From UBA6265 sp964526965 (GTDB lineage Bacteria; Chloroflexota; Chloroflexia; Thermomicrobiales; UBA6265): a stretch of DNA of 27,602 nucleotides. The notes beneath the pieces are model-generated. The model made no database searches. It saw only the letters and a list, made by a program, of their open reading frames with translations, and had not been told where the DNA came from. Both the position numbers and the translations under genes were made by a program. Location of the stretch: assembly GCA_964526965.1 (NCBI GenBank), contig CAZGML010000035.1, positions 1 to 27,602 of the forward strand, read 5' to 3'. Positions 1 through 7,940 of the stretch are shown piece by piece; the stretch's first letter is position 1, and each line of letters opens with the position of its first letter.

Positions 1-1388
1 ACGTGGAGAGCACCAAAGAGATCGGTCCTTTCAAGCTTCAGTCCGTAGCCGGCGCATACTGGCGAGGCGATGAAAATCGCCCGATGCTTCAGCGCATTTA
101 CGGCACGGCCTGGAACACGAAGGAAGAGCTCAACGATTATCTCAAAAGGCTTGAGGAAGCCGCCAAGCGGGACCATCGCAAACTCGGCAAGGATCTCGAC
201 CTCTTCTCCGTGAATGAGGAAGTGGGACCCGGCCTGATTCTCTGGCAGCCGAAGGGCGCGATGATACGTTACCTGATCGAACAGTTCGAGCAGGAGGAGC
301 AGCTCAAGCGCGGGTACGATCTCGTGTACACGCCGCACATTGCCAGCGAGAAGATCTACCGCACAAGCGGACACCTTGAGACGTACTCCGAGAACATGTA
401 TAGCCCGATGACCATCGAGGAACAGGATTATTACCTGAAGCCGATGAACTGCCCCGGGCACATCATGATCTACAAGCACAACCTGCACAGCTACCGTGAA
501 CTTCCAATTCGGTACGCGGAACTGGGTACGGTGTACCGCTATGAGCGATCCGGCACGCTCCACGGAATGCTGCGCGTTCGCGGCTTTACCCAGGACGATA
601 GCCACATCTTCTGCACCCATGAACAGGTCGCTGAGGAAGCGGCTGGCGTCATTGAACTTGCGCAGTACATGGCTGAAATCTTCGGCTACGGCTACGAAGC
701 CTACCTCTGCACACGTCCGGAAAAGGCCATCGGCGGCGAGGAGACGTGGGCAGAAGCTACGGAAACCCTTCGCAAGGCGCTTGAGATGACGGGCGTGGAC
801 TACAAAATGGACGAAGGCGAAGGCGCGTTCTACGGCCCCAAGATCGACATCAAGTGGCTTGATGCGCTTGGTCGCGAGTGGACGGGTCCAACGATCCAGG
901 TCGACTTCAACCTTCCGGAACGCTTTGATGTGAGCTACATCGGCGAAGATGGATCCGAGCATCGCGCGGCGATGATCCACCGCACACTACTCGGCTCCAT
1001 GGAGCGCTTCGTGGGTGGATTAGTAGAGCACTATGCTGGTGCGTTCCCGGCCTGGCTGGCTCCTGTGCAGGCGAGCATCATCCCCATTACGGATGACCAG
1101 ATCGAGTTCGCGCAGCAGGTGGAACAGCGACTGAAGGATGCCGGAATCCGCGCCGAGTTGAGCAGCGGCAGTGGACGCATGCAGGCGAAGATTCGCCAGG
1201 CGCAGCTCCAGAAGATCCCGTACATGTTGGTCATCGGTGGGCGTGAAGCCGAAGCCGATAGCGTGGCAGTTCGACTCCGTACCGGTGAAGACCTCGGCGC
1301 CAAGACAGTGCAGGAGTTCCTGGATCTCGTGAATCCGGTGATCGAAACAAAGAGCCTCGATCTCGTGGAATCACGCACCAGGGTCTAA
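1..1388 (+). CDS. thrS: Threonyl-tRNA synthetase, 3' part (cut by the window edge)
   Basis: Charges tRNA-Thr with threonine in the cytoplasm. The frame is open from the left edge, and the visible ~461 residues are the class II catalytic core plus the C-terminal anticodon-binding domain; the family is usually about 580-640 aa, so the N-terminal TGS and editing domains lie outside the window. The fragment opens with the end of the editing/linker region (SVAGAYWRGDE). MNCPGH follows near fragment residue 148, containing the Cys that binds the catalytic zinc. The motif 2 region (RYERSGTLHGMLRVRGFTQDD minus its last residue) and motif 3 (IHRTLLGSMERFVG) come next, then the anticodon-binding domain (WLAPVQ...IIPITDDQ). 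The GTG at base 3 is an internal Val codon, not a start. The gene ends with TAA at 1386-1388. Identity is very secure; only the start is unseen. Confidence 0.97.
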   Translation, partial: VESTKEIGPFKLQSVAGAYWRGDENRPMLQRIYGTAWNTKEELNDYLKRLEEAAKRDHRKLGKDLDLFSVNEEVGPGLILWQPKGAMIRYLIEQFEQEEQLKRGYDLVYTPHIASEKIYRTSGHLETYSENMYSPMTIEEQDYYLKPMNCPGHIMIYKHNLHSYRELPIRYAELGTVYRYERSGTLHGMLRVRGFTQDDSHIFCTHEQVAEEAAGVIELAQYMAEIFGYGYEAYLCTRPEKAIGGEETWAEATETLRKALEMTGVDYKMDEGEGAFYGPKIDIKWLDALGREWTGPTIQVDFNLPERFDVSYIGEDGSEHRAAMIHRTLLGSMERFVGGLVEHYAGAFPAWLAPVQASIIPITDDQIEFAQQVEQRLKDAGIRAELSSGSGRMQAKIRQAQLQKIPYMLVIGGREAEADSVAVRLRTGEDLGAKTVQEFLDLVNPVIETKSLDLVESRTRV

Positions 1389-1432
1389 CCCGAATCCCTG
1401 TCGTTGTCGGGTCACATTACGAATTTTTGAAT

Positions 1433-1458
1433 GAGTGGGTAGCGATCGCTATCCACTC
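1433..1458. promoter_or_regulatory. 26-bp near-perfect palindrome between thrS and the GNAT gene
   Basis: The arms gagtgggtagcga (1433-1445) and tcgctatccactc (1446-1458) are inverted copies with one mismatch (a G-T pair in RNA) and no spacer. The centre is GCGATCGC. A T-run lies on both flanks (gaattttt before, cacatttt after), so it could act as a two-way terminator after thrS. It could equally be an operator for the GNAT gene, whose SD lies about 30 bases downstream. Without a loop it would fold less well as RNA than a normal terminator, which slightly favours a DNA-binding site. Function is inferred. Confidence 0.5.
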
Positions 1459-1501
1459 TTCACATTTTCGATGTACTATGCCACGGTTCAGGAGAAGCCA
1501 A

Positions 1502-2175
1502 GTGATCCGCTTTCGCGAAGGATCTAAATCCGACATCAACGCCATACTTGCGCTTCTTGACGCCAACATCGCGTGGTTGGCGGAGCGCGGACGCGAGGCC
1601 CAGTGGGGAAGCGACCCCTGGTCCGCGGACGAGAAGAAGGTCGGGTTCGTCCGAGACCTCCTCTCAAGCGGCACAATCACTATTGCTGAGTTAGGTGACG
1701 AGGTTGTTGGTGCAAGCCTGCTAACTGATCATCCGATGCCGTACGTGCCGCCTGCAGGTGAACCAGAGCGCTACCTCAAGCTGCTGATTGCCTCGCCACA
1801 ACACAGAGGCATGAAGATCGGCCACCAACTCATCCAGCGCGCCAGAGAGCAGACGCTCAATGAAGGCGTCCATCTCATGCGGGTCGACTGCTGGTNNNNN
1901 NNNNNNNNNNNNNNNNNNNNNNNNNNNNNNNNNNNNNNNNNNNNNNNNNNNNNNNNNNNNNNNNNNNNNNNNNNNNNNNNNNNNNNNNNNNNNNNGCCAG
2001 AGAGCAGACGCTCAATGAAGGCGTCCATCTCATGCGGGTCGACTGCTGGTCAGGTGGAGATCGCCGCTTGGTCCAGTACTACATCAGCCAAGGCTTCACG
2101 CCGACTGAAGAGATCGAGGTGCGGCCAGGTACGTCGGTCCAGGTGTTCGAGTGGCGTCATGATAAGTACAGCTAG
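1502..2175 (+). CDS. GNAT family N-acetyltransferase (interrupted only by an assembly gap)
   Basis: Probably transfers an acetyl group from acetyl-CoA to an amine; substrate unknown. The start is GTG at 1502, chosen because AGGAG (1490-1494) sits 7 bases upstream; in-frame ATGs at 1427 and 1478 lack such a site. The sequence contains 100 N (1896-1995) with the same 55 bases on each side. Removing the N run and one copy gives an in-frame 172-aa protein, a normal GNAT size. Family features are the central strand ERYLKLLIASPQHRG leading into the acetyl-CoA loop (QHRGMKIGHQLIQRA) and the C-terminal pattern MRVDCW...LVQYYISQGF. The stop TAG (2173-2175) overlaps the stop of the convergent AI-2E gene within the tetranucleotide CTAG. 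Family assignment is firm; a specific role is not visible. Confidence 0.88.
1896..1995. other. Assembly gap (100 N) inside the GNAT gene
   Basis: Exactly 100 N. The 55 bases before it (1841-1895) are identical to the 55 after it (1996-2050). This is what results when two contigs that overlap by a k-mer are scaffolded with a fixed-size gap instead of being merged. The reading frame is restored when the overlap is collapsed, so no real sequence is likely to be missing. Confidence 0.95.
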
Positions 2176-3320
2176 CCGTCCGGCGAAGCATCGTCCCTGG
2201 CTATTTCAGGTACATACTCTGCCACTCCCAATTGGCGCAATCGCCACGGGATGAAGACCTCTTCTACCAAAACCTGGATAACCGCCGCCACAGGGACTGC
2301 GATGAGTGCACCCATCCAGCCCATAAGCATCGCGCCCGCCAGCACAGCAATGAAAGCCGTGAGTGGATGCACTTCCACCTGGTGTCCCTCGATCAGCGGT
2401 GACAACCACGACCCCTTTATGTTGTCGATAAGCATGTGCAGGGCGAATGCGATAAGCACCGCCTTCCACCCAAGTGGCAAAACTGCGATCACGATAATCG
2501 CACGTCCAATGAGCGGCCCGATACGTGGGATAATCTCGAACAACCCAGCCACAATCGCGATTAGCAGCGCGATCTGGGACCCCAGGAACATCAGAACCAC
2601 ATACATCCAGATCGCTACAATAGTGCTGATAATTACCTTCGCACGCACATAGGCGCCCAGGCGCTCACCAGTGGATGTGAGTATCCGCTCGGTAATAGCC
2701 CGATGATCGGGATGGATCAATCGCATTGAGGCTGATTTGATTGTTGACCACGATGTCAGCATCAGGAACGACAGCGTCATCAAGCTCGTGACAATGAAGA
2801 TCGCGAGCGTGAGCAACGCCGGTAGGGCAACTACACGTTCCGTCAGCGATGAAAGCAGATTGCCAGATGACTCTATCGCCCTGGCTTCCACTTCTTTCAG
2901 AATCGGATATTCGGCCTCGAGCTCATTAAATCGTGACTGCAAACGCTCGAATGGTGCCAAGCGATCTGGCGCGGAATCCACCGCCTCACTAAGTTGCCCG
3001 ATGAGCGGTGGAACTGTGAACCAAATCATCCCGACGACGACCGTAGCAGTCGCCAGGAACATCAGCAGAATCGCTATCGCTCGCTTGATCCCCCACTTCT
3101 CCAGCCGTCTCACCGGTCCCGACATGCTGGTTGCAATTAGCAATGCCACGAACAACAGCACCAGCAGGGATTGCAGTTTTACAAGCAGCCAGATCGCTAC
3201 CACGCTCAGGACCACCAGCATGAGCGCAAAGTAGATTGACCTCACCAATCCGGAATCCACCGATCGTTGAGATTGGACTTCACCCTTGCTGGTACTCGAG
3301 CGCTCGCGATCCGGCTCCAA
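2172..3320 (-). CDS. AI-2E family transporter / PerM-like permease
   Basis: A polytopic inner-membrane protein of 382 aa. The family (TqsA, PerM and relatives) has been linked to export of the quorum signal AI-2 and, in other members, to ion/proton antiport, so the substrate cannot be named. The N-terminus has two close hydrophobic helices (about residues 28-65), then a third near 80-110. A soluble central stretch rich in E, R and L follows (about 115-160), and hydrophobic helices fill the C-terminal half, including the family-like GLFEIIPRIGPLIG segment. The start is TTG at 3320, preceded by AGGGG about 6 bases upstream. It is the last gene of a four-gene minus-strand operon, 14 bases after the S12 hydrolase stop. 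Its stop TAG overlaps the stop of the convergent GNAT gene. Confidence 0.88.
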   Translation of the reverse strand: MEPDRERSSTSKGEVQSQRSVDSGLVRSIYFALMLVVLSVVAIWLLVKLQSLLVLLFVALLIATSMSGPVRRLEKWGIKRAIAILLMFLATATVVVGMIWFTVPPLIGQLSEAVDSAPDRLAPFERLQSRFNELEAEYPILKEVEARAIESSGNLLSSLTERVVALPALLTLAIFIVTSLMTLSFLMLTSWSTIKSASMRLIHPDHRAITERILTSTGERLGAYVRAKVIISTIVAIWMYVVLMFLGSQIALLIAIVAGLFEIIPRIGPLIGRAIIVIAVLPLGWKAVLIAFALHMLIDNIKGSWLSPLIEGHQVEVHPLTAFIAVLAGAMLMGWMGALIAVPVAAVIQVLVEEVFIPWRLRQLGVAEYVPEIARDDASPDG

Positions 3321-3334
3321 CTACATCCCCTGCC

Positions 3335-4717
3335 CTATGCTCGCACCGGACGCTTCACACGATCCGGCAGCTTAAACTTGTCAATCGGCACCATGGTATG
3401 GCCACCAGTGATCTTCTTCACGTTGCCCTTCTTGTCGAAGTGGAACGTCATCTCCTCACCCCGCGAGCCGAACTTGCCGCCGCCAACGCGCTTGAGCGTG
3501 GAGCTACCTGTCACTTCCAACTCAACGGCCATGCTGGCAGGATCACCGAGCGTTGGAGTGAGCATATACAGGCGTCCGCCCAGGGCCGCGATATCAGTCA
3601 CGCCCCCGATGGTGGCAAACCTTCCCTCGAACTTCGCCAAACCTGCCGGATCGAGCGGCTCCGTTTTGGCATCGTCCGTGAACGCCAAATTAACCAAACT
3701 GAGCATGCTGGCGGCGAGATCGCTCGCTGGGCCATCGTGACTGTTCGTTAACACACTCAGGCTCAGCTTTCGCTCTGGATCGACCTTGCTCCTGGTGATG
3801 TGACCGGGGTATCCCCCACTGTGGCCGAAATAGGTTCGACCATCGACTTCGTCGATCATCAACCCGAGGCCATACCAGCCGCGATCGTCTGCCTCGCCGA
3901 TCTTCTGCTGCATCTCACGTTTACTCGCATCGGTAATGAGGCGATCATCGCCGAGAATGTGCGCCTGGAAGTAATCCGTCAGTTCCGACGCGATTGAATA
4001 GAAACCGGTAGCGGCGCTCTCTTCAAACGTGTCGATGTGATCCAGCTGGACCCGTTTGCCGTGAGCACGAGTTGTATGGCCAATGGCGTGGTCCGCTTCT
4101 CGCTCCATGTCGAAATCCGGGCCCGTATTCTTCAGGCCCAGCTTGTTAACAATGTGCGTAGTGACGTAATCCCGATACGATTGCCCAGAAGCCGCCTCGA
4201 TAATTACGCCTACAAGCGAAAAGCCGATGTTGCTGTATTTGAACTCGACCTGTGGATCAAACACTTTGCCGACGTTCTTGGCCACTGTCAGCAATTCTTC
4301 GCGGTTCGGGAATGGCTTTGACATTGTCCACCAGCCGGAATCATCGCCATCGCGGATGATGCCGCCGGTGTGACTGAGCAGTTGGCGCACGGTAACATCT
4401 GCGATATCGCTATCGGCCAACTCCGGTATGTGCTGGCCAATCGTATCGTCCAGCCGCAGCTTTTTCTGTTCCACCAGTTGCATGACCGCAACGCCGGTGA
4501 ACGTTTTGGAATGTGATGCGATTCGAAAAAGATGATCTGTTGTCAGCGGTGTTTTGGCATTCAGATCGGCGTAACCAAAAGCCTCATTCAGAACCAGCTC
4601 ACCATCTACCCTCGCCGCAACCTGGGCGCCCACATAAGGGTTGTATTCGTGCTGAAACTCCACCCACTTCGCGCCGTACTCAAGCGCCGTTTTAATCGTT
4701 TGTTTCTCACTTGTCAT
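3335..4717 (-). CDS. Serine hydrolase, beta-lactamase / class C (S12) family
   Basis: A 460-aa serine hydrolase of the group that includes class C beta-lactamases, D-aminopeptidases and esterases; the actual substrate is unknown. The catalytic S-x-x-K is Ser68-His-Ser-Lys71 (RIASHSKTFTG), the Y-x-N motif is Tyr161-Ser-Asn163, and the third motif is His299-Ser-Gly301 in place of KTG. HSG at this site is common in the peptidase/esterase branch and argues against a true penicillin-degrading enzyme. A C-terminal ~120-residue beta-rich domain follows the catalytic core. There is no signal peptide, so it is probably cytoplasmic. ATG at 4717 lies 8 bases after the stop of the upstream M20 dipeptidase gene, so the two are surely cotranscribed. 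That context suggests a peptide or D-amino-acid substrate, which is inference. Confidence 0.9.
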   Translation of the reverse strand: MTSEKQTIKTALEYGAKWVEFQHEYNPYVGAQVAARVDGELVLNEAFGYADLNAKTPLTTDHLFRIASHSKTFTGVAVMQLVEQKKLRLDDTIGQHIPELADSDIADVTVRQLLSHTGGIIRDGDDSGWWTMSKPFPNREELLTVAKNVGKVFDPQVEFKYSNIGFSLVGVIIEAASGQSYRDYVTTHIVNKLGLKNTGPDFDMEREADHAIGHTTRAHGKRVQLDHIDTFEESAATGFYSIASELTDYFQAHILGDDRLITDASKREMQQKIGEADDRGWYGLGLMIDEVDGRTYFGHSGGYPGHITRSKVDPERKLSLSVLTNSHDGPASDLAASMLSLVNLAFTDDAKTEPLDPAGLAKFEGRFATIGGVTDIAALGGRLYMLTPTLGDPASMAVELEVTGSSTLKRVGGGKFGSRGEEMTFHFDKKGNVKKITGGHTMVPIDKFKLPDRVKRPVRA

Positions 4718-4725
4718 CGACAGGA

Positions 4726-6090
4726 TTATCCCTCCGAGGCAGCGAATCGATCCATGATCGCCACGATGTGTTTGATACCGAGGATGAAATCATCCACGTA
4801 AATGTTCTCGTCCGGTGCGTGCGCCTGACTCTTGCCATGCCCGACCCCGGCAGTTGCCGCGTCGATGCCAAGTGCATCACAGAGCTGATACCAGGGACCA
4901 GAGCCCGGGCTCGTCGGGTAGATCGCAGGTGCCTGACCGAACACGTCCTCATACGTCTCCGCGACAACCCTGGCTATGGGCGCCTCCAGGCTGGTGCGCG
5001 CCGGGTAGCCAGCACCGATGAGCTCGCTCTCGATATCAGTGAAGCCATTGTCATCAAGATGTTTGCGGAGCAGATCGTAGATCTCGTGTGGATCCTGATC
5101 GGCCACGAGCCGCATGTCAATCTTGGCCATGGCACGACTCGGGAGAACGGTCTTTTGTCCCTCTTCGGTGTAACCGCTCAACAACCCGGAAATGGTGCAC
5201 GTCGGTTCGAAGAGGTCCTTTAGAGTGAGGTCGTGTCCGGTGAGATCGTTGATGAAGCCATCGATCTGCAGGTCTTCGAGGCGCTCTTTTTCCGTGTTGG
5301 GAAGATTACGCATCGCCTCCAACTCGGCTTCAGTCGGTGCCTTCACCTTGTCGTAGAAGCCGGGGATTGTGATGCGGTCATCCTCACCCTTGAGCGTGGC
5401 CAATGCCCACACCAGCCGCCAGGCCGGGTTGGGAACAGAGGTCGCCGACGCGGAATGCCAGTCGGTTCGCGCGCCACTCGCTCGTAACTCGACGTAGCAG
5501 ATCCCCTTCAGCCCAAGATGGATTTGCGGACGACCGTCGACGTCCCGACCGCCGAACTCCCAGATGCATGCATCGGCGAGGCAGAGCTCGCGATTGTCAT
5601 CGATGAAGTTTTGAAGGTGCGGCGAGCCGATCTCCTCCTCGCCCTCAATAATGAATTTCAGCTTGAGCGGAAGTTCACCGTGCACCTTCTGCCATGCATC
5701 AATAGCGGCAAAGCGCGCAGCGATATTGCCTTTAGTATCGGCCACGCCTCGCGCGTAGATCCTGCCGTCACGAATTTCACCGCTCCACGGATCGCTGGTC
5801 CATTCATCCAGCGGGTCCGCGGGTTGAACATCGTAGTGATCGTAGAAGACCAGTGATTTGTCGCTGCGACCAGATTTCTCGCCGTACACAACCGGAAACC
5901 CGCCACGAGTATCGTACTGATCGACCTCAAACCCGAGCGTATCGAGATCCTTTTGGACCATAGCCGCCATTTCAGACATACCAACGCCCTGTGCAGCGAT
6001 GCTGGGCTGATTCAGCATTCGGTGCAGGTTGGCAATGTACTCGTCCTTGTGCTCATCGATGTACTTGTACACGGCACTCAGATCAGCCAT
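4726..6090 (-). CDS. M20 family dipeptidase (zinc aminoacyl hydrolase)
   Basis: A 454-aa cytoplasmic metallopeptidase of the M20/M25/M40 dipeptidase type, which hydrolyses short peptides or N-acyl amino acids with a two-zinc centre. Metal and catalytic residues fit the family: His85-Tyr-Asp87 in FYDHYDVQP, Asp118 in ARGVADTKG, Glu151-Glu152 in EGEEEIGSPH, and a C-terminal His424 in QAHAPDENI. The dimerisation insert runs from about residue 190 to 330. The residue before His85 is Asp where many relatives have Gly, a mild oddity. The start ATG (6088-6090) overlaps the stop of the upstream M20 gene by one base (TAATG), a sign of translational coupling. It is the second gene of the operon that continues into the S12 hydrolase and AI-2E genes. 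Confidence 0.94.
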   Translation of the reverse strand: MADLSAVYKYIDEHKDEYIANLHRMLNQPSIAAQGVGMSEMAAMVQKDLDTLGFEVDQYDTRGGFPVVYGEKSGRSDKSLVFYDHYDVQPADPLDEWTSDPWSGEIRDGRIYARGVADTKGNIAARFAAIDAWQKVHGELPLKLKFIIEGEEEIGSPHLQNFIDDNRELCLADACIWEFGGRDVDGRPQIHLGLKGICYVELRASGARTDWHSASATSVPNPAWRLVWALATLKGEDDRITIPGFYDKVKAPTEAELEAMRNLPNTEKERLEDLQIDGFINDLTGHDLTLKDLFEPTCTISGLLSGYTEEGQKTVLPSRAMAKIDMRLVADQDPHEIYDLLRKHLDDNGFTDIESELIGAGYPARTSLEAPIARVVAETYEDVFGQAPAIYPTSPGSGPWYQLCDALGIDAATAGVGHGKSQAHAPDENIYVDDFILGIKHIVAIMDRFAASEG

Positions 6091-7310
6091 TAGTTGTCGT
6101 TCCCTTCGTAATCGCCAATTAACCGGACCATTGCAACGGCATAGGCCTTGGTGGCCTCGACCATTTCCTCAATGCCGACCCATTCGTCGGGAATGTGGGC
6201 AAGGCTGGGATCGCCAGGTCCGTAAATGATGGTCGGTACGCCACGGGCATTCCAGAATCGACCATCCGTGCCCATGCTGAAGCCGGTTGGCTCGGTGCTG
6301 GCGCCGATAAGTTCGTTTGCACCGATCATGGCCTGTACGAGCGGATCGTTCACATCTGCGGTATTTGCTTCCTTACCAGGATAGAAGGCGTTCAGCTCAA
6401 CCGTGCAGCCAGGGACATTCTTGATCGCTTCCTCAGCGATCGCCAAAATTTCGGCATGATTTTCGGAAGGCTTTTCGCCGGGAACAATTCGGCGATCGAT
6501 GTAGATGCTGGCGCGGTCCGGCACCACGTTCGCCTTCACACCGCCCTCGATCATGTTCACGGAACCACTGGATGGGTGGAACGCCCAGTGGGTGCGGTCA
6601 GCGAGTTTTGGCCACAGTTCCCGCCGCAGTGCCACGATGACTTCTGCAATGCCTTCGATGGCGTTGGCGCCTTCCCACGGGAGCGCCCCGTGCGCGGTCT
6701 TACCCTTTACGATCAGCTCGACGCCTGCACCGCCTTTTTCACCGACGCACACCCGGTTCAGGGTCTGCTCGCCAACAATTGCCCAATCCGGATCGGGATA
6801 GGCTTCGGAAACGAGCTTGGCGCCGTGCTGTCCCCCGTTTTCCTCATCGGAGACAGCTGTGTAGATAAGCTGACCCTTCAGAGGCACACCGGCCTCCTGC
6901 AAGGCGAGAGCGGCAATAGACTGCGCAGTGACACTGGCCTTGTCGTCGCCGGCGCCGCGGCCATAGATCTTGCCATCTTCGATTTCTGCGCCAAACGGAT
7001 CGTGCTTCCAGGCGGAGCGTTCGCCGATCGGCACCACGTCAACGTGCGCGTTGATCAACAGTTTCTTGGCATTATCGGGCCCGAGCTTGGCGATAAGGTT
7101 TGGCTGGTTCGTGCCGTCGTCGATCCTTTCGATATCGAAACCTGCCTGGGAAAACGGCTTTTCCACATATGCGATTGCTTCCACACAATCGCCCGGTGGG
7201 TTTACAGACGGGATTTGCACAAGCCCACGATGAAAGTCGACAATGTTATCAGTCGAAATTCGGGCAAGCACTGATGCTTCGAGTTCGCTAAGCGACGGTT
7301 TGGCACTCAT
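6090..7310 (-). CDS. M20 family metallopeptidase, ArgE/DapE/carboxypeptidase-like
   Basis: A 406-aa zinc hydrolase of the ArgE/DapE/carboxypeptidase G2 branch, which removes acyl or aminoacyl groups from amino acids or small peptides. Visible ligands are His89 and Asp91 (NAHVDVVP), Asp122 (GRGAGDDKA), Glu156-Glu157 (SDEENGGQHG) and the C-terminal His372 (DPSLAHIPDEW). The dimerisation domain begins near residue 185 and contains the typical GKTAHGALPWEGANAI. No arginine or lysine biosynthesis genes are nearby, so the ArgE or DapE names are not justified; a peptidase role fits the neighbours better. ATG at 7310 has a strong AGGAGG 9 bases upstream. It is the first gene of the minus-strand operon and is divergent from the DJ-1 gene across a 74-bp gap with a palindrome. 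Confidence 0.94.
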   Translation of the reverse strand: MSAKPSLSELEASVLARISTDNIVDFHRGLVQIPSVNPPGDCVEAIAYVEKPFSQAGFDIERIDDGTNQPNLIAKLGPDNAKKLLINAHVDVVPIGERSAWKHDPFGAEIEDGKIYGRGAGDDKASVTAQSIAALALQEAGVPLKGQLIYTAVSDEENGGQHGAKLVSEAYPDPDWAIVGEQTLNRVCVGEKGGAGVELIVKGKTAHGALPWEGANAIEGIAEVIVALRRELWPKLADRTHWAFHPSSGSVNMIEGGVKANVVPDRASIYIDRRIVPGEKPSENHAEILAIAEEAIKNVPGCTVELNAFYPGKEANTADVNDPLVQAMIGANELIGASTEPTGFSMGTDGRFWNARGVPTIIYGPGDPSLAHIPDEWVGIEEMVEATKAYAVAMVRLIGDYEGNDN

Positions 7311-7333
7311 CCTGCGAGTCCTCCTGTTGTATG

Positions 7334-7352
7334 TGTGGAGCCGCGCTCCACA
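7334..7352. promoter_or_regulatory. 19-bp palindrome in the M20 / DJ-1 divergent intergenic region
   Basis: TGTGGAGC (7334-7341), spacer CGC, GCTCCACA (7345-7352): perfect 8-bp arms, placed almost centrally in the 74-bp gap between two divergent starts. Such symmetry and position are typical of an operator for a dimeric regulator. No regulator gene is adjacent and I found no convincing paired -35/-10 boxes, so the role is inferred. There is no T-run, so it is not an intrinsic terminator. Confidence 0.55.
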
Positions 7353-7384
7353 TTCGATAGGTATTACTTAGGAGTTTCCCCCAA

Positions 7385-7900
7385 ATGTCTGATTCTGGAA
7401 AGAAGGTTGCGTTCGTCCTTGCCAACAATTACGAAGATATCGAGCACACCTCGCCCGTGGATGCAGTGAAATCCGCTGGCGCAGAGGTCACGATAATTGG
7501 CCTGGACAAGGAAACGATCTCCGGCAAGAAGGGCGGCAAAGAGCAGCCCGACATCACGTTTGATGAGGCGAAGATTGAGGATTACGACATGCTGGTGATC
7601 CCCGGCGGTGGATCGCCGGAGAACCTCCGCATCGATGACCGTGCTGTGGACTTCACCCGTAAGTTCGTGGAGTCAGGCAAACCGGTTGCCTCGATTTGCC
7701 ATGGTCCTCAGCTATTGATCTCGGCCGATGTTGTGAAGGATCGCAAGATCACAGCTGTCAACAAGATCCGGGATGATATCAAGAATGCTGGCGGCAACTA
7801 CGTGGATGAACAGGTTGTAGTTGACGACAACCTCATTAGCAGCCGTATCCCGAGTGACCTGGAAGCGTTTAACGCCGCACTGGTGAAGGCTCTGAAGTAG
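7385..7900 (+). CDS. DJ-1/PfpI family protein (type 1 glutamine amidotransferase-like)
   Basis: A 171-aa cytoplasmic protein of the PfpI/YhbO branch of the DJ-1 superfamily; characterised members act as peptidases, glyoxalase/deglycase-like enzymes or stress chaperones, so the reaction here is open. The nucleophile elbow is Cys105-His106 (ASICHGPQL), with the supporting acid Glu17 in NNYEDIEH and the oxyanion loop IPGGGSPENLR. The C-terminal SSRIPSDLEAFNAAL is typical of the PfpI group. Length is usual. AGGAG at 7370-7374 lies 10 bases before ATG 7385. It probably forms a two-gene operon with the HAD phosphatase that starts 40 bases later. Confidence 0.94.
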   Translation: MSDSGKKVAFVLANNYEDIEHTSPVDAVKSAGAEVTIIGLDKETISGKKGGKEQPDITFDEAKIEDYDMLVIPGGGSPENLRIDDRAVDFTRKFVESGKPVASICHGPQLLISADVVKDRKITAVNKIRDDIKNAGGNYVDEQVVVDDNLISSRIPSDLEAFNAALVKALK

Positions 7901-7940
7901 AATTGGCTCCGGCATTCGGCCGTTTGCTGGAGCATACAAA

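Noticed and set aside
1388..1412. ACCCGA/TCGGGT hairpin right after the thrS stop
   Set aside because: Only 6 bp with a 13-base loop, and its T-run starts about 10 bases after the stem; too weak to call a terminator on its own.
1427..1501. Upstream ATG starts for the GNAT gene
   Set aside because: They would translate the palindrome and lack an SD, whereas GTG 1502 has AGGAG at ideal spacing and gives the family's usual N-terminus.
1841..2050. A 55-bp direct repeat around an N run
   Set aside because: Explained as an unmerged contig overlap, not a biological repeat; the same pattern and length recur at 22446-22655.
6195..7274. 359-codon open frame antisense to the first M20 gene
   Set aside because: It mirrors a gene with all metal ligands present; no recognisable motifs and odd Cys/His-rich composition.
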